Below the pieces are notes generated by a model, which saw nothing but the letters and a program-made list of their open reading frames with translations, was not told the DNA's origin and searched no databases. A program made the translations under genes and the position numbers. DNA of 64,000 bases from Lineus longissimus (taxonomy: Eukaryota > Nemertea > Pilidiophora > Heteronemertea > Lineidae): the NCBI RefSeq assembly GCF_910592395.1, contig NC_088315.1:18521808-18585807 (forward strand), given 5' to 3'. Positions 53,213 through 64,000 of this stretch are shown here, piece after piece. Every line of letters begins with the position of its first letter. Within the stretch, counting starts at the first letter, position 1.

Positions 53213-54988
53213 ATGCCATTTACCGAAAGATAGTGGTGTTGCGCAACTCTAGATTACCCTCAGGGTCGGCCTTACCAATGCTGAAGAAACTATAGCCTAC
53301 TATGACACTGGCTGCCAAGGGGTGTGTGATATTACTGGTAGTGGTCACTACAGTTAAGTGACATGAAGTCCCCATGAGGTCAGTCAGGGACCTTTTGCCA
53401 GATTTATCTGAGAAACGTGTTAAAACAAAGAAAACTTTAGGAAAGTGACTTTCAACACAACAAAATTAATAATTGGTGTGGCCTTAGGTTGAGGTTTAAG
53501 TTTGGGTTTACACAGAAGTGAACTGAAAAATGAACAGTTCGTTTCCCAAGTGAATATGGTGAGGGATTCATGTGAATTCTATTTAATAATTGGTGTGGCC
53601 TTAGGTTGAGATTTAAGTTTGGATTTACATAGAAGTGAACTGAAAAATGAACAACTCGTTTCCCAAGTGAATATGGTGAGGGATTTATGTGAATTCTATG
53701 TAAACAGTACCTTACTAATTATGTAGTGGGATTATTTTATAGAATATTTGTTATAGGATGATTAGGAATCCTACATAGGGTGATTCTACAGATGTTCAGA
53801 TATCAGATTTTGCTCAAGTAAAATTTTCTCGATGTCTTCTGTCTTATCAAATCAGAAATATTGTCTAAATATCTTGAGTCAGGAAATTATTTTATTCATT
53901 CCATGGACGTATCATTCTTTGGGCCAGTGGCATCTTTTTAAAACGGACATTCTATAGGGACAACTAGGCCAGGAGGATAGTGACCCTGCTGGCCACTAGG
54001 TGCTGCCACTTGTAGTATTATACTGATACCAATCTCTTATAACGATTTTCGGCTGTTTTGCGAGGCAGTTTCGGACATAGCATGTGAATATCAGGCAAAC
54101 ATATAGGTACACCCCATTCTAGTGAATTGTTTAAGGCAGTTCAATGACATTTCAGAAAGACTTTGAACCCAGCCATGAAGACAGCCAAGTTGTTATTATA
54201 ATGAGTTTCTTGGTTTTCTTAGTATGATATTAAGGTACTACAAGTTAAATCATTGATATTTTTGATATTTTAGGATGGTATGGTCTTGATTTCATGTTAA
54301 TTCCAAACATATCGTCAAGTCTTAGATACAATGAAACGCTAGTATTTTTGCGTGAGTTTTATTTTGGCGGATTAAGAATAACTTAGGTTTTGCAAATATA
54401 AAAGTTGGGAAAAAATATTCGTGATTTGTTGAAAAACTAAAAGAAGGTTGAAAATCCGCTGGAATGAAAATTGGAATTTTTTTATTTTTCCCATTTGAAG
54501 ACGCACGAAAATTGCATTTGTTTAATGTGCCATTTGACATTTTCATATTATAGGCCCTATATATCGATCATGTGTCAATGAACGCTATTTGTAACAGAGA
54601 GCGTCTAAAAATGTATATAAAATTTTTTTTCAATTGTGCCCTTAGGTAAGGCACAACACCAAAAATTTGGGATGAGATATGATCAGCCTTTTGTGCTGTA
54701 TCATCATGAAATTTTGGAAGATACCAGAAATTTTGATGAGAAATGCAGTGCATGGACCCCTCTTTTTTTGGCTCCTTGGTCCACTACTGAATAGCGTGGT
54801 CTGCAGCTCAGCTCAATTTTGCCAAAATGGCATTATGTTACCAAAATGGTATTATGTTACATTTTGCATCTATGCTCTTCAACTGTGTGTTGCATTGATG
54901 ATATTTCATGATAGCGATTTTCTTTAGCATAAAATCAAATATTCCAACTGCTGATGTTTTTGGTTTGGTGCTGGGTGTGTGTGTTTAT
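53213..54988. other. FIP 3' UTR or intergenic, no gene
   Basis: Contains a tandem pair at about 53465-53705 (aataattggtgtggccttag repeated, 115-bp unit) and AT-rich repeat sequence. No recognised exon. Confidence 0.5.
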
Positions 54989-55224
54989 TAAAGGGGTATG
55001 CCGTTCGTAATTACTGGTGGTCAAGAAAATAGAAATGCAGTTATACACAATGCCGTAGTGCAGTTATTATGCATACAAATTTGTTGAAACTTGGTATTTA
55101 TGGAATTTATATGTGTCTACACAACAGTGATGCTTAAATTTGTACTTGGTACATATTAATGCGATTAAAAAGTTTCAAATTCAATTACAAATTTCGAAGT
55201 TTTAACGAACGGCGTAGGCCTTTA
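54989..55224. mobile_element. MITE with aaaggsctacgccgttcg ends, best copy
   Basis: Left taaaggggtatgccgttcgt, right ttttaacgaacggcgtagg then ccttta; inverted ends, body with agaaatgcagttatacacaa. About 236 bp, non-coding; reference for the fragments elsewhere. Confidence 0.85.
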
Positions 55225-55387
55225 ATAAACCCTTCCTTGATTAGTTTGCGCCGGTGATTTACTGTGTACTTAAAAACCTGAAGTAGATTTTGGATTATAT
55301 TCAGCTGTAGATGAAACCAAGAATTAATAAAGACTAGTCTTTATGTATTCTTGATGAAACCTGTTGATTCTAGAGGTTTTTTTGTAT

Positions 55388-55602
55388 AGTTCTACTGTAA
55401 AGTTCTACTGTAAAGTTCTACTGTAAAGTTCTACTGTAAAGTTCTACTGTAAAGTTCTACTGTAAAGTTCTACTATAAAGTTCTACTGTAACATTCTACT
55501 GTAATGTTCCACTGTAAAGTTCCACTGTAAAGTTCCACTGTGAAGTTCTACTGTGAAGGTCTACTGTAAAGTACTACTGTGAAGTTCTACTGTGAAGTAG
55601 TA
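55388..55602. repeat. 13-bp tandem repeat
   Basis: About 16 units of aaagttctactgt with drifting variants (gaagttctactgt). Confidence 0.95.
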
Positions 55603-57351
55603 TTTTTAACCCTGAGTCCAGATTGCTGGGCGGGGTAGTCAATAGAGAAAGTATGTTGGCTGGTAACCCGTTTTCATATGTTCAAAGCACAATAAAAAGT
55701 TAGTGAAAGGGCAAGTACGTCTGCTCCTGTCAAGGTATGATGTGAACTGACGTTGTCGTCAGAGAAGAATCTGTTCAATGCATGGGTTTCTTGTAGGCTG
55801 GCGTCAGTCTTTCATAGACATGACGTCTGGGTGGGATGTGACATGGATGTGATGTCAGTCTGTCGTGATGTGTCTTCCCTCTAAAATGTGGTTGGTTGGG
55901 AGGTTGTACACAAGGCAGCTGGTTGCTAGCCTGTGCCCCTGTGAAAAATGCCTGGTTTCGGCATCCAGAACATTATCATGTTCACATACTATTACATGTA
56001 CATCAGTGTACTTGAAAACATGTCAATCTGAGCAAACATGCTTTCTTATGACAGGACTCTGTGGTGGTATTGCATGTCTTTTATGTATAAGGGATCCTTC
56101 TTCACTTTTCCTGGGGCAAATGCTTGCAGTACATGTCAATTCCTTACAAAACTCCAACAATGTTTGAGTAACGAGTGCCACACCAAAATGCTTATTTCTT
56201 TTCCTAAGTTTTGTTGGGACTCCTTTGCTCAAACATTGTCAAATAGGTATTTCCTTTGTACAAAATGGTTTTGTATAGTCTAGCTGTTAACAGTGACACA
56301 ATATGTGCTGAATGAGTGTCATTTCTGACGAGTTAAAATGATGTTTGGAAATTAAGTGCCATATATATGCGCTCATTAGAGGTAAAACCATAGCTTCTTG
56401 GAGAGAGGCACCTTGAAAAATATCTGTCGTGAAAGGAGGGTGCACACCTCATGCACCAATCCTGAATCTGCCACTGTTGAAGTGGCGCTGACGTTACAAT
56501 TATAATGCTCACCCAAGACTCGTGTTTAGTCTTGCCACAAATCCGGACTAGAAACTTATGCTCGCCCTAGATACTAGGCAGCTCATAAGTTATGTGAATA
56601 AAAACAAATTATTATAATGTGGATGTTTTATAGTTACCAAATCGCCCAAGACTTATTTTGTCATTTTTTGTCCAGGTTTTTAGAATGCATGCTTTCTATA
56701 CAGGTAGTGTTAGTATGTCTAGTTTTTGTTTTGAACTGTAGATGGTTGTCCATGTACTGCAGAGCAGAGTTTTACCTCAAAGTTTCATGCATTATGTCAT
56801 ATTACCAGGTGAGAACTGATTAATTTAGTAAATGTACCAATGAGCGCACATTTTAGAGTTGAAAGAGCTTTTATTTCATATCTCATGAGTCAATTGCTGT
56901 CCACAGCATACTGTTTGGGGTAGTCAGCGGGATTAAATTTGGCATTGGCGATGTTGACTCGAATTTTGCAAAAAGACCATGCAAATATATAAGTGATTTT
57001 ACAGTAAAAAGAGCACAACAGGCTGGAGATGGAAAAAAAACTTTGGCTCATGAGTGTTTTAGACTATGAGCCTAAATTATCATTTTTTTAATCGTGGCAA
57101 AAGTGTCCCTCTGCACTTTAAATGTTCTGGAGATCTTGTGCTATCAGTATTGTGTTATACTTTGCCATCACTTACTGTGTTAACGTGCTTAAGCCAGTAG
57201 AGGACCATCTCTTACCTATTATAGGTAACTAGGCCTATTGTACAGGCCTATGGCTTAAACACGTCAATACAGTATTTTTGTTACTCATCATATCTTTTTG
57301 TAATGTGCATGTTGTGATAGTTGTCTTAATTTTCTATATGATTTTAGAAAA
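55603..57351. other. Intergenic, no gene recognised
   Basis: Several short open frames, none with splice context or family resemblance. AT-rich. Confidence 0.5.
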
Positions 57352-57801
57352 ATGGCGGTCTGTTTATATCGTAGATTGGTTCTTGATCATTTCTCACGAG
57401 GGCGTATCAAGCTATCAATACCTAACTGGGGATACGTTAGATCGGGTCTAAAATTTGGCCAGTGTGAACACGTACATCATTTTCGTGTTTATCTAGAGCC
57501 AGAAAGGTAGGGATCCGGAACAGGTGGTGATTTTCGACAACGTCACGTTTTTCTTGTCCCCAGTTACGCTACCAGGGACAGACATTGCTTGAAATGTACG
57601 CAATGTATTTCAAGACCACTCATTTATGAAGACCTTGGGGATTTTTTTCGCCTATCATATAGTCTATATATCATTTATTCATCTGAAAATTGCGTGCTAT
57701 GTCATCAGAAGAAAGGGTTAAAATCCACCGTGAAAGAAATTCCGGATGTAAAGATGCACAGAGCAATTCTGTGCCGTTGGAATGTTGCAATGTCGAAGTG
57801 A
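57352..57801 (+). CDS. Tentative two-exon unknown protein with CxxC-type cysteines
   Basis: An ATG in a strong context (aaaaatggcgg) opens 51 codons plus two bases ending at donor gtaggg (57507). An acceptor tgtccccag at 57563 restores frame into an 80-codon second part ending TGA at 57801; the implied intron is only 57 bp. The 130-aa product contains HCLKCTQC and CVLC cysteine pairs, which could bind metal or form disulphides. I do not recognise the family. The open frame could also be chance; the short intron and lack of homology keep confidence low. Confidence 0.25.
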
Positions 57802-57904
57802 TTCCGTGCATCATAGTTTCTTGCCAGTACTAATTTGAGGGCATTGGGGACTTTTCTGATTTGTGGTGAAATTGATTTAAGGAATTGATACTGAATTGGT
57901 GGTA

Positions 57905-58012
57905 TTGATTGTCTCACCCAAATCGCGAGGGTGGAGCTAAAATGTAGACCAAAACCGGTTTTGGCCAATATTTTAGCTCCACCCGAGCGGTTTGGGTGAG
58001 ACAATCAATACA
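57905..58012. repeat. Near-perfect hairpin, about 50-bp arms
   Basis: tattgattgtctcacccaaa ... tttgggtgagacaatcaata with gtggagctaaaat in reverse inside. A related ccaagcggtttggg block follows at about 58100. Confidence 0.9.
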
Positions 58013-59235
58013 GACAGTGAGGTATCAATTTCTATTCTAAAACATCTCAAATCAAATATCGAATGACGTGGTTTGAAATGCTTCCACATTTTGCACCAAC
58101 CCAAGCGGTTTGGGTTGTCTTGCCCAAACCTCTGTGGGGAAAACGAGGCTGTATACGTTATCCATTATGAAAATGAAATATTCTCACTAGGATGTTTTAG
58201 AATTAACCATTGAAATGCATGTAAATGCCTGTCTAATATATTATCGAAACTATTGTTACATTGTTGTATAATGTTAGTGGCCGTGCCAATTTAGAAACTG
58301 ATTTAGACTTCATACTTTGATATTTCTTACCCATAGTTGGAATATCTTTTTCTGGTGCATACCCGTATTATTTCTTCCAATTGCAATGAAGTATTTTTGT
58401 TGTATTTCTTGTGCTTTTTAACATGGTTTGATAAGGAATGCGGCTAAATTTAGAAACAGCGCATAGTTCGTTTTCAATGTTCGCTGATTCTAGTAGTTCG
58501 CTAGTTGATTTCAGCGAGTGATAATTGATTTCAGCAGTGTCTAACAAGTGATAATTGTTGCAGGTTGCTGTGACGAAATTCACTACTTTGCCGGGCACTT
58601 CCCGTGAAATGTGCATGGTTTAATCTAATCTATGCTTGGTTTCAAATATTGATTAATCCAACGTATACTTGGTTTCAGGGATGGTTTAATCTAATCTATA
58701 CTGGTTTTAAGTATGAATTGGTTTCAAGTATGGATTAATCTATAAATCTATACTTGGTTTCAGGTATGGATTAATGTAGTCTATACTTGGTTTAATCTAA
58801 TCTATACTGGTTTTAAGTATGAATTGGTTTCAGTTATATAGATTAATCTAATCTATACTTGGACTTCACATTGGAAATTCCATCATTCACAGAAGTAAGA
58901 AGAGTGACGTATCACATTTTGAACCATAAATAGTGGCTATTTTGACTCCAGGTGTACCAGAAATTCGGGCGAATAAGCCACTGTTTGCGGTATTAGACCT
59001 ATGTACACATGTACAGGAAATAATTTGGAAATAAATTATTCTTGAAAAAAGTTATTTCATTTGGTTTGTTCTTGGATACATTGCCGTTCAGACCAGACAG
59101 GTCATGCCGATCTACATCCCTGAAAAACCAGAGTCATTCGTGTCCTCCAGACTTCCTAATGAATCTCCCATAACCGGAGTCAACGACGGAAAAGCACGAT
59201 AATTCGGTCATATTTTGAATTTTTCCTTTTTTGGC
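58013..59235. other. Intergenic, no gene seen
   Basis: Includes a loose tandem of taatctatacttggtttcag type at 58620-58870 (six to seven units of uneven length). Confidence 0.55.
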
Positions 59236-60006
59236 TCACCGTTAGGGGAGTATATACAATAGCCCTGTGTCGTCCGTCGTCGTCGTTGTATCCTGTGGCA
59301 CGTTTCTTAACCGCTAGTGCTAAGAACTTGAAACTTTGTACACATGACCCCCGGGTCAGAGGTACTCTGACACTGAATTTCTGTCCGGTCTGGTTCTTGA
59401 CTTGGCCACCAGGGGGCCAAAACTGAAAACATAAAAAGTGTGATATGTCTCTTATTAATGATCCGTTTTCAATAAAAATGTTATGGTAGGTACTCCTAGC
59501 AAGGATACATCACATATCTTACAGGTTTTTAATTTGATCTACTTTTCAAGGTCAAATGGCGAAAATTGGCCGTCAGCCCGTAACTATGGCACGTTTCTTA
59601 ACCGCAATGACTATTGATCACTAATTAAGTACACATGTACCCCTTGGTCAGGTGATCTCGGGTACCGAAGTTTGGTCCGATCTGATTTGCCGTTTGGCCT
59701 CCAGGGAGGGGGCCAAATCCAAAATTCTTCAAAATGCTATTATTCCTTAATTACTTGCCCGATTGGCACCAATTTTATATCATAGGTACATCTAATTCTA
59801 ACGACCATTCAATGTGTCACCTGGGTCTTTTTTGATTTGACCTACTTTTCAAGGTCACAGAGGTCAAATGTACTGTAAATTGGCCATTTTGGGGAAATTG
59901 TAATTGCTTGGACCTACATCAAACCTAACACTACATGACACAATACCATGCTCTTCATCCATCTTTCCTCCACATGAGGTGAGCACAATGGCCCTGGCCA
60001 TTTCAT
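59236..60006. mobile_element. Second copy of the gctcacc...ggtgagc element
   Basis: Starts ggctcaccgttaggggagta, includes gtccgtcgtcgtcg and the aaggtcacagaggtcaaatg blocks, and ends aggtgagcacaatggccctg. Shorter than 7937-9067 (one internal block fewer). Confidence 0.75.
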
Positions 60007-60837
60007 TGTGCAATTTAATGAAGAGAACTACTTATGTAGAACTGGAGGCGACTGGGCAGCTGACAGCTGGGTAAAACAACCTTCATTGTGTAATATGATA
60101 TTTTTAAGCATTTGGAAATTACCAAGATAAACGTAATATAAATCACACTCCCTGTCATGAAAATGGATTTTTTTATCAAGTTATCAAGACTCTAATGTTT
60201 TGACTGCCATAGAATTGACCTTGACCACATATCAGACATAACTTAGGCCTGTTTGATAGGAGGGGGCATCTCAATAATTTCACCCTCAATATTTTGACTC
60301 TTGCTGCATGATTAGACGATGATATAAAATGAAATGGTCCAGGGACCATGTGCTCACCTCGGGTAATGTAATGCATGTCATTTGCAGTGGATATGGGGAG
60401 AACAGTTTCTGGCTAGTTTCACCAGTTTTGATTCCATTGAATAATATTATTCTTCTCGGCTCAATGGCACAAAAGAAAATTACCGGTGCCATCTAAGTAA
60501 AGCATTTTGGTTATAAAGTTGACTGGATTTCAGGGTTATTGTAGAGTGTACATGTCACACGGAAATTGGTTGACATTTGTTCAACAGTTTAGGAGTAACA
60601 GGACTTCGTGTCCCCTGAAAAGAAGACTATATTTCTCTCTGTGGAAATTATTCTTCAAACTTTTGAGATCCTCCCTTAAAAACGACGGCCTTGTTGACAT
60701 ATCAGTTATTGCATCAGCCGGATATTTTCCATGCATATCATTATATAAGACACCTTGACCAGGACAAAATGGCATGTTGATCTCATTTGCATATCTGGCT
60801 TATTATTCTCATTTGCATATATCAATATTTCCCGCAG
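60007..60837. other. Intergenic, no gene recognised
   Basis: A reverse fragment of the ggtgagcac element end lies at 60325-60362. Otherwise nothing supported. Confidence 0.5.
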
Positions 60838-60993
60838 CTTGGGATTCTATCTAGTTTTAGAGATGACGTCCAGCTAGACTCCCAGGGCAGCGCATTTCGT
60901 CATCGTATTCATACTGTTAGGGTGAGGGACGAGGTCAGTCCACTGGCTCCGGAGTGTACTAGAGACTGGTATGAGCTGGCTACCAACAGCTGA
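60838..60993 (+). CDS. Possible terminal coding exon, unknown protein
   Basis: After an acceptor (tttcccgcag) the frame reads LGILSSFRDDVQLDSQGSAF, RHRIHTVRVRDEVSPLAPE, CTRDWYELATNS and a stop. Composition and the polypyrimidine-acceptor look exon-like, and it is richer in GC than its surroundings. I cannot name a family or find upstream exons in a matching phase. Confidence 0.3.
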   Translation, partial: LGILSSFRDDVQLDSQGSAFRHRIHTVRVRDEVSPLAPECTRDWYELATNS

Positions 60994-61719
60994 GTTAGGC
61001 CTGGGAATCTCAAGGAGGGTGACAGCTGGATCCTGAATCATGTGATGGCGTTCACAAGTGCAAATAGGCCTAGCTGAAGCTTTTGATAAAGGTGTTTATG
61101 TAGGCCTACGAAGAGATGAATAACATATGAAGTTGGTGACTTTTTATGAATCGGTCTATGTGTGCCAACTCATTCACGGCCTGCTTTAATTTGATGAAAG
61201 GCCTCTGCCAACTCAATGAATATTATGACTAGTACGGATGCAACCATCTTCGCAAAAATAGGCTACTGTTGTTTTTTATTACTGATATGAAATGACGCAA
61301 CTAGCCTGGCGACACACAGCCTGAGGTACCGGTTTGTTTCATTTCACCAGAAAAGCAAGAGGAGGGTGTATTGATAACGATAGATGACACATATAACTGT
61401 GTCTCTCCATGAATGGTAAGGACAATAATTGATAATGTATGGTGAATTTTCAGTTTTTTTCAGGCCCATGGTTAATATTTGTTTGATCCATCCTTCTCCC
61501 TTGGTTCACCTGGTATCATTACATAAGATGGCACAGGGTGTTCAGGTACATGATCTACTTAAATAAAGTTACTAACGTTATCTCAATAGCCTGGCTGGCC
61601 AAATCTTCAAGAGCATAGTTAGATAGCCGCTCCACCCAAGGCAGCTCCACCCAAGCGGTCAGGCTCCGTAGCCTCCGCCATATACGTGCGTTGTCTGCAA
61701 ACTGAGCAATTTCAATAGT

Positions 61720-62545
61720 ACACGAGTTCCTAAGTAGGCGACTCTAGCAGTTTTAAAGGCCAGTCCTCAGGAGCACAGCACAAACACAGCACAATTCTCA
61801 AGGAGTGGCCCCAGCTGCTTGAGGGGTCTCTATGGGGTAGAAGCTCTTTATGGCAGAAATGCCCTGATGTTGTCCGAAGGGGTAGCTATATCAGATACAC
61901 ACTTTGAGCCGAGACAAAGACATAGTCACATCCAAGTGTCGGGACAGTAAAAAATTTGCATTTGTTTTCTAAATGCAGCCAGCCAAGAACTTAACTGTGT
62001 CACATAACTGGATTGGTATTGGTTTCCCAAGTTGTCTTTACGGTCAGACTGGGCCTGTCATTCAAGATGCTCTACCCAAGGCATGAGCTACCACCAGTAG
62101 GCTACCCAAGTTGTCTCTGTGGCACGGGTTGTCTCTGGGCCCATCTTTCAAGATGCTCTCCGTACCCAAGGCAGGTAGACTAGAGTCAATCCCGATGTTG
62201 TCACAGGTACGCGAGTTCCTAAGTAGGCGACTTGAGCGCTTTAAAGGCCAGTCCTCAGGAGCACAGCCCAAACACAGCACAACTCAAGGAGTGGCCCCAG
62301 CTAGCTTCTTGAGGGGTCTCTATGGCCAGCTCTCTTCTTTAACATAGTGGGCTAGAAGCTCTTCATAGCAGAAATGCCCTGATGTTGTCCGAGGGGTAGC
62401 TATATCAGATACAAACTTTGAGCCGAGACAAAGACATAGTCACATCCAAGTGTCGGGACAGTGAAAAATTTGCAATTTTTTTCTAAATGCAGCCAGCTAA
62501 GAACTTAACTGTGTCGTAGAACTGGATTGGTAATGGTTTTCTTAA
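61720..62545. repeat. Direct duplication of about 320 bp
   Basis: 61723-62025 and 62213-62540 are about 90 percent alike by eye (gagttcctaagtaggcgact, tttaaaggccagtcctcagg, gccgagacaaagacatagtc and ctaaatgcagccagc in both). Open frames here are by-products. Confidence 0.85.
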
Positions 62546-62937
62546 GTATTTTGGATAAGCTGCTTGATGCTCGTCTTCTCTTGGCCGAGGAATGTGACAT
62601 AAAAAACTTGTCCCGATGTGGATCATCACCAGAGGGGGGGGGGCTGTCAAAGATGTAACTTGGGTGGGGGAGTGATTGATGTATTCACTTCAAGCACCAT
62701 TTTCTTCATGACTAAGATGTCTTCCAAGTACTTCTTTCACATCTGAAAGTCTATTCAACATTGTTTGCCTCAACTAAAATGACGACACGTTTTTGTGCAA
62801 CAAACATTTTTTTTATTATAAATTTCCCGGGAAGTTCACAAAACTATGTGTACAAAATTGAAAACTATATCACAGGTGTCCTAAACAATACCAACTTCAC
62901 AAAGGATATTTATTATACTACAGCAGACAACATACTT
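62546..62937. other. Intergenic / PRORSD1 3' flank
   Basis: Contains a G-tract at 62633-62642 and the PRORSD1 polyadenylation signal; no gene. Confidence 0.5.
62909..62914 (-). terminator. Polyadenylation signal of PRORSD1
   Basis: aataaa on the minus strand 24-29 nt after the stop codon. Confidence 0.7.
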
Positions 62938-63444
62938 TTATAGCTCAACAAACTCAACTGTCACCTGCACATCAACAAGAAATTTGAACAAGTTCTGGTA
63001 GGTAATCAAAGTGGTTAGCTCGGTTGTAAAGGGATGAAAATTTAGACAGATTTCAGAGTCTTTATATCTTTGAAAGTAAGCATCCACAACAAATTTGATG
63101 TTTTTTGAAGATGGAAAAATGAATGAAAACGGGGTCACCGCACCTCGGACGGTATGGAGAAGAGAGACTAGTTCAAGGTCTGTTGCAAAGGAGAAGTTAC
63201 GATGCGCTCCTAGAAGAGTTTTTAACCTCTTCAAGTCAAGTTTGAAGTCCTCACGACAAAGTATGTAGTAAAACTGTCCCTTTCGATCCTTCAAAAGCAA
63301 ATTCTTGCAGAAGATTCCCTCCATGCCTTCCCGTTCACCTAACGGTCTATAGGTGAGCGTCCGTGTGTGTATACCCAGTTCCCTGAGGGTGCGGAAGAGG
63401 ACTTCTCTCCCACACCCCGGGCTGGGGACCACCTGGGAAGCCAT
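62938..63444 (-). CDS. PRORSD1: Prolyl-tRNA synthetase-associated domain protein (YbaK/ProX-type deacylase)
   Basis: A complete, intronless 168-aa frame from ATG at 63444 (MASQVVPSPGCGREVLFRTL) to TAA at 62938. It matches the YbaK/ProX fold: CKNLLLKDRKGQFYYILC, LLGAHRNFSFATD, VRGAVTPFSF, IKFVVDAYF, and a FHPFTTELT segment near the end. KNLLLKD, the G-x-V/A-TP loop and FHP are the usual conserved positions of free-standing ProX/PRORSD1 proteins, which hydrolyse misacylated Ala-tRNA(Pro) in the cytosol. Length equals the family norm. An upstream TTG at 63465 could extend the frame but ATG is preferred. No introns and a close poly(A) signal allow either a native single-exon gene or an old retrocopy under selection. 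Confidence 0.9.
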   Translation of the reverse strand: MASQVVPSPGCGREVLFRTLRELGIHTRTLTYRPLGEREGMEGIFCKNLLLKDRKGQFYYILCREDFKLDLKRLKTLLGAHRNFSFATDLELVSLLHTVRGAVTPFSFIFPSSKNIKFVVDAYFQRYKDSEICLNFHPFTTELTTLITYQNLFKFLVDVQVTVEFVEL

Positions 63445-64000
63445 ATTGAACGAACGTTCGGACAATGGTAACCCTTTTGGCTACCATTTCTCTTCCAATG
63501 GAAAGAGTTCATTTTTGTGAACAACCAAAATCAGCGTTCCTCATGTAAGAACTACATGTACCATATCCGTGCCGTGCTTGGGTCACAAAACCGTCAAAAA
63601 CCGCCAAGGATCACATGACCTGTAAAGACATCCAAAAAGGGAATGTTAAAAAAGTCAACATTATGAAACTGAGAATGAACAAATGGGAACATTTTATCAG
63701 GATCAATAAAACTTGCTGATTTCTTCTGAAAATGAGATGGTGCGAAATTGATATTTCATGAATGTACGGACCCGCAGTTGTAGCAGGTGAGGTCCCTGCC
63801 AATTGGACAGGATACACACGTCTTCGTCTCTTGTTCGTCTTGACCCTTGGAGTGGGTTGGAATCTCACACCGAGGGTTCAATGTGTTAAAGATTAACATG
63901 ACACATTTGTGTGCATGTCTCCCAGATGCATGAATGTAAATAAACAGTTATCGCAGAGATCATTTATATGATAATATCTGTTCTGTCATCAACCTTCAAC
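63445..64000. other. PRORSD1 upstream region
   Basis: No second gene recognised before the window edge. ccgaacgttcgttc near 63450 is a short palindrome in the presumed 5' UTR or promoter. Confidence 0.45.

Noticed and set aside
62111-62347. 78-aa frame MSLWHGLSLGPSF...
   Set aside because: Lies in the direct duplication and is broken in the other copy.

Overview
The window is animal genomic DNA: multi-exon genes with GT-AG introns, metazoan-only domain combinations (MAM/sushi, death domains, class I Rab11-FIP) and a heavy load of MITEs, SINEs, foldback elements and minisatellites. No stretch looks bacterial or viral. The repeat style suggests a marine invertebrate, but I cannot fix the phylum from sequence alone.

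Layout. 1-6995 (+): the 3' part of a secreted or membrane MAM/sushi protein, running in from the left edge. 9135-40305 (-): a complete 36-exon gene for condensin II subunit NCAPD3. I joined it exon by exon with continuous phase (about 1622 aa). 30917-36280 (+): three small genes lie inside the 7.4-kb intron of NCAPD3 on the opposite strand and together encode four death domains. 42048-53042 (+): a complete 10-exon class I Rab11 family-interacting protein, head to head with NCAPD3. 57352-57801 (+) and 60838-60993 (+): tentative unrecognised coding pieces. 62938-63444 (-): an intact intronless PRORSD1 (YbaK/ProX-type aminoacyl-tRNA deacylase).

The genes have unrelated jobs: chromosome condensation, endosome recycling, tRNA proofreading and extracellular adhesion. 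Two things stand out. One is the nested, antisense death-domain cluster, a lineage-type expansion of an adaptor family hosted in a housekeeping gene. The other is that several NCAPD3 introns consist almost wholly of tandem copies of their own splice junctions (62 bp x about 20 at a donor, 54 bp x about 9 at an acceptor) or carry minisatellites that start within about 12 bp of a donor.

About twenty copies of a roughly 180-250 bp pogo-like MITE are scattered through introns, often abutting splice donors; in one case the MITE end forms the donor. Two large palindromic foldback elements with tandem-repeat arms, a perfect hairpin MITE family, a TTA-flanked Harbinger-like MITE and tRNA/5S-derived SINE pieces make up much of the rest.
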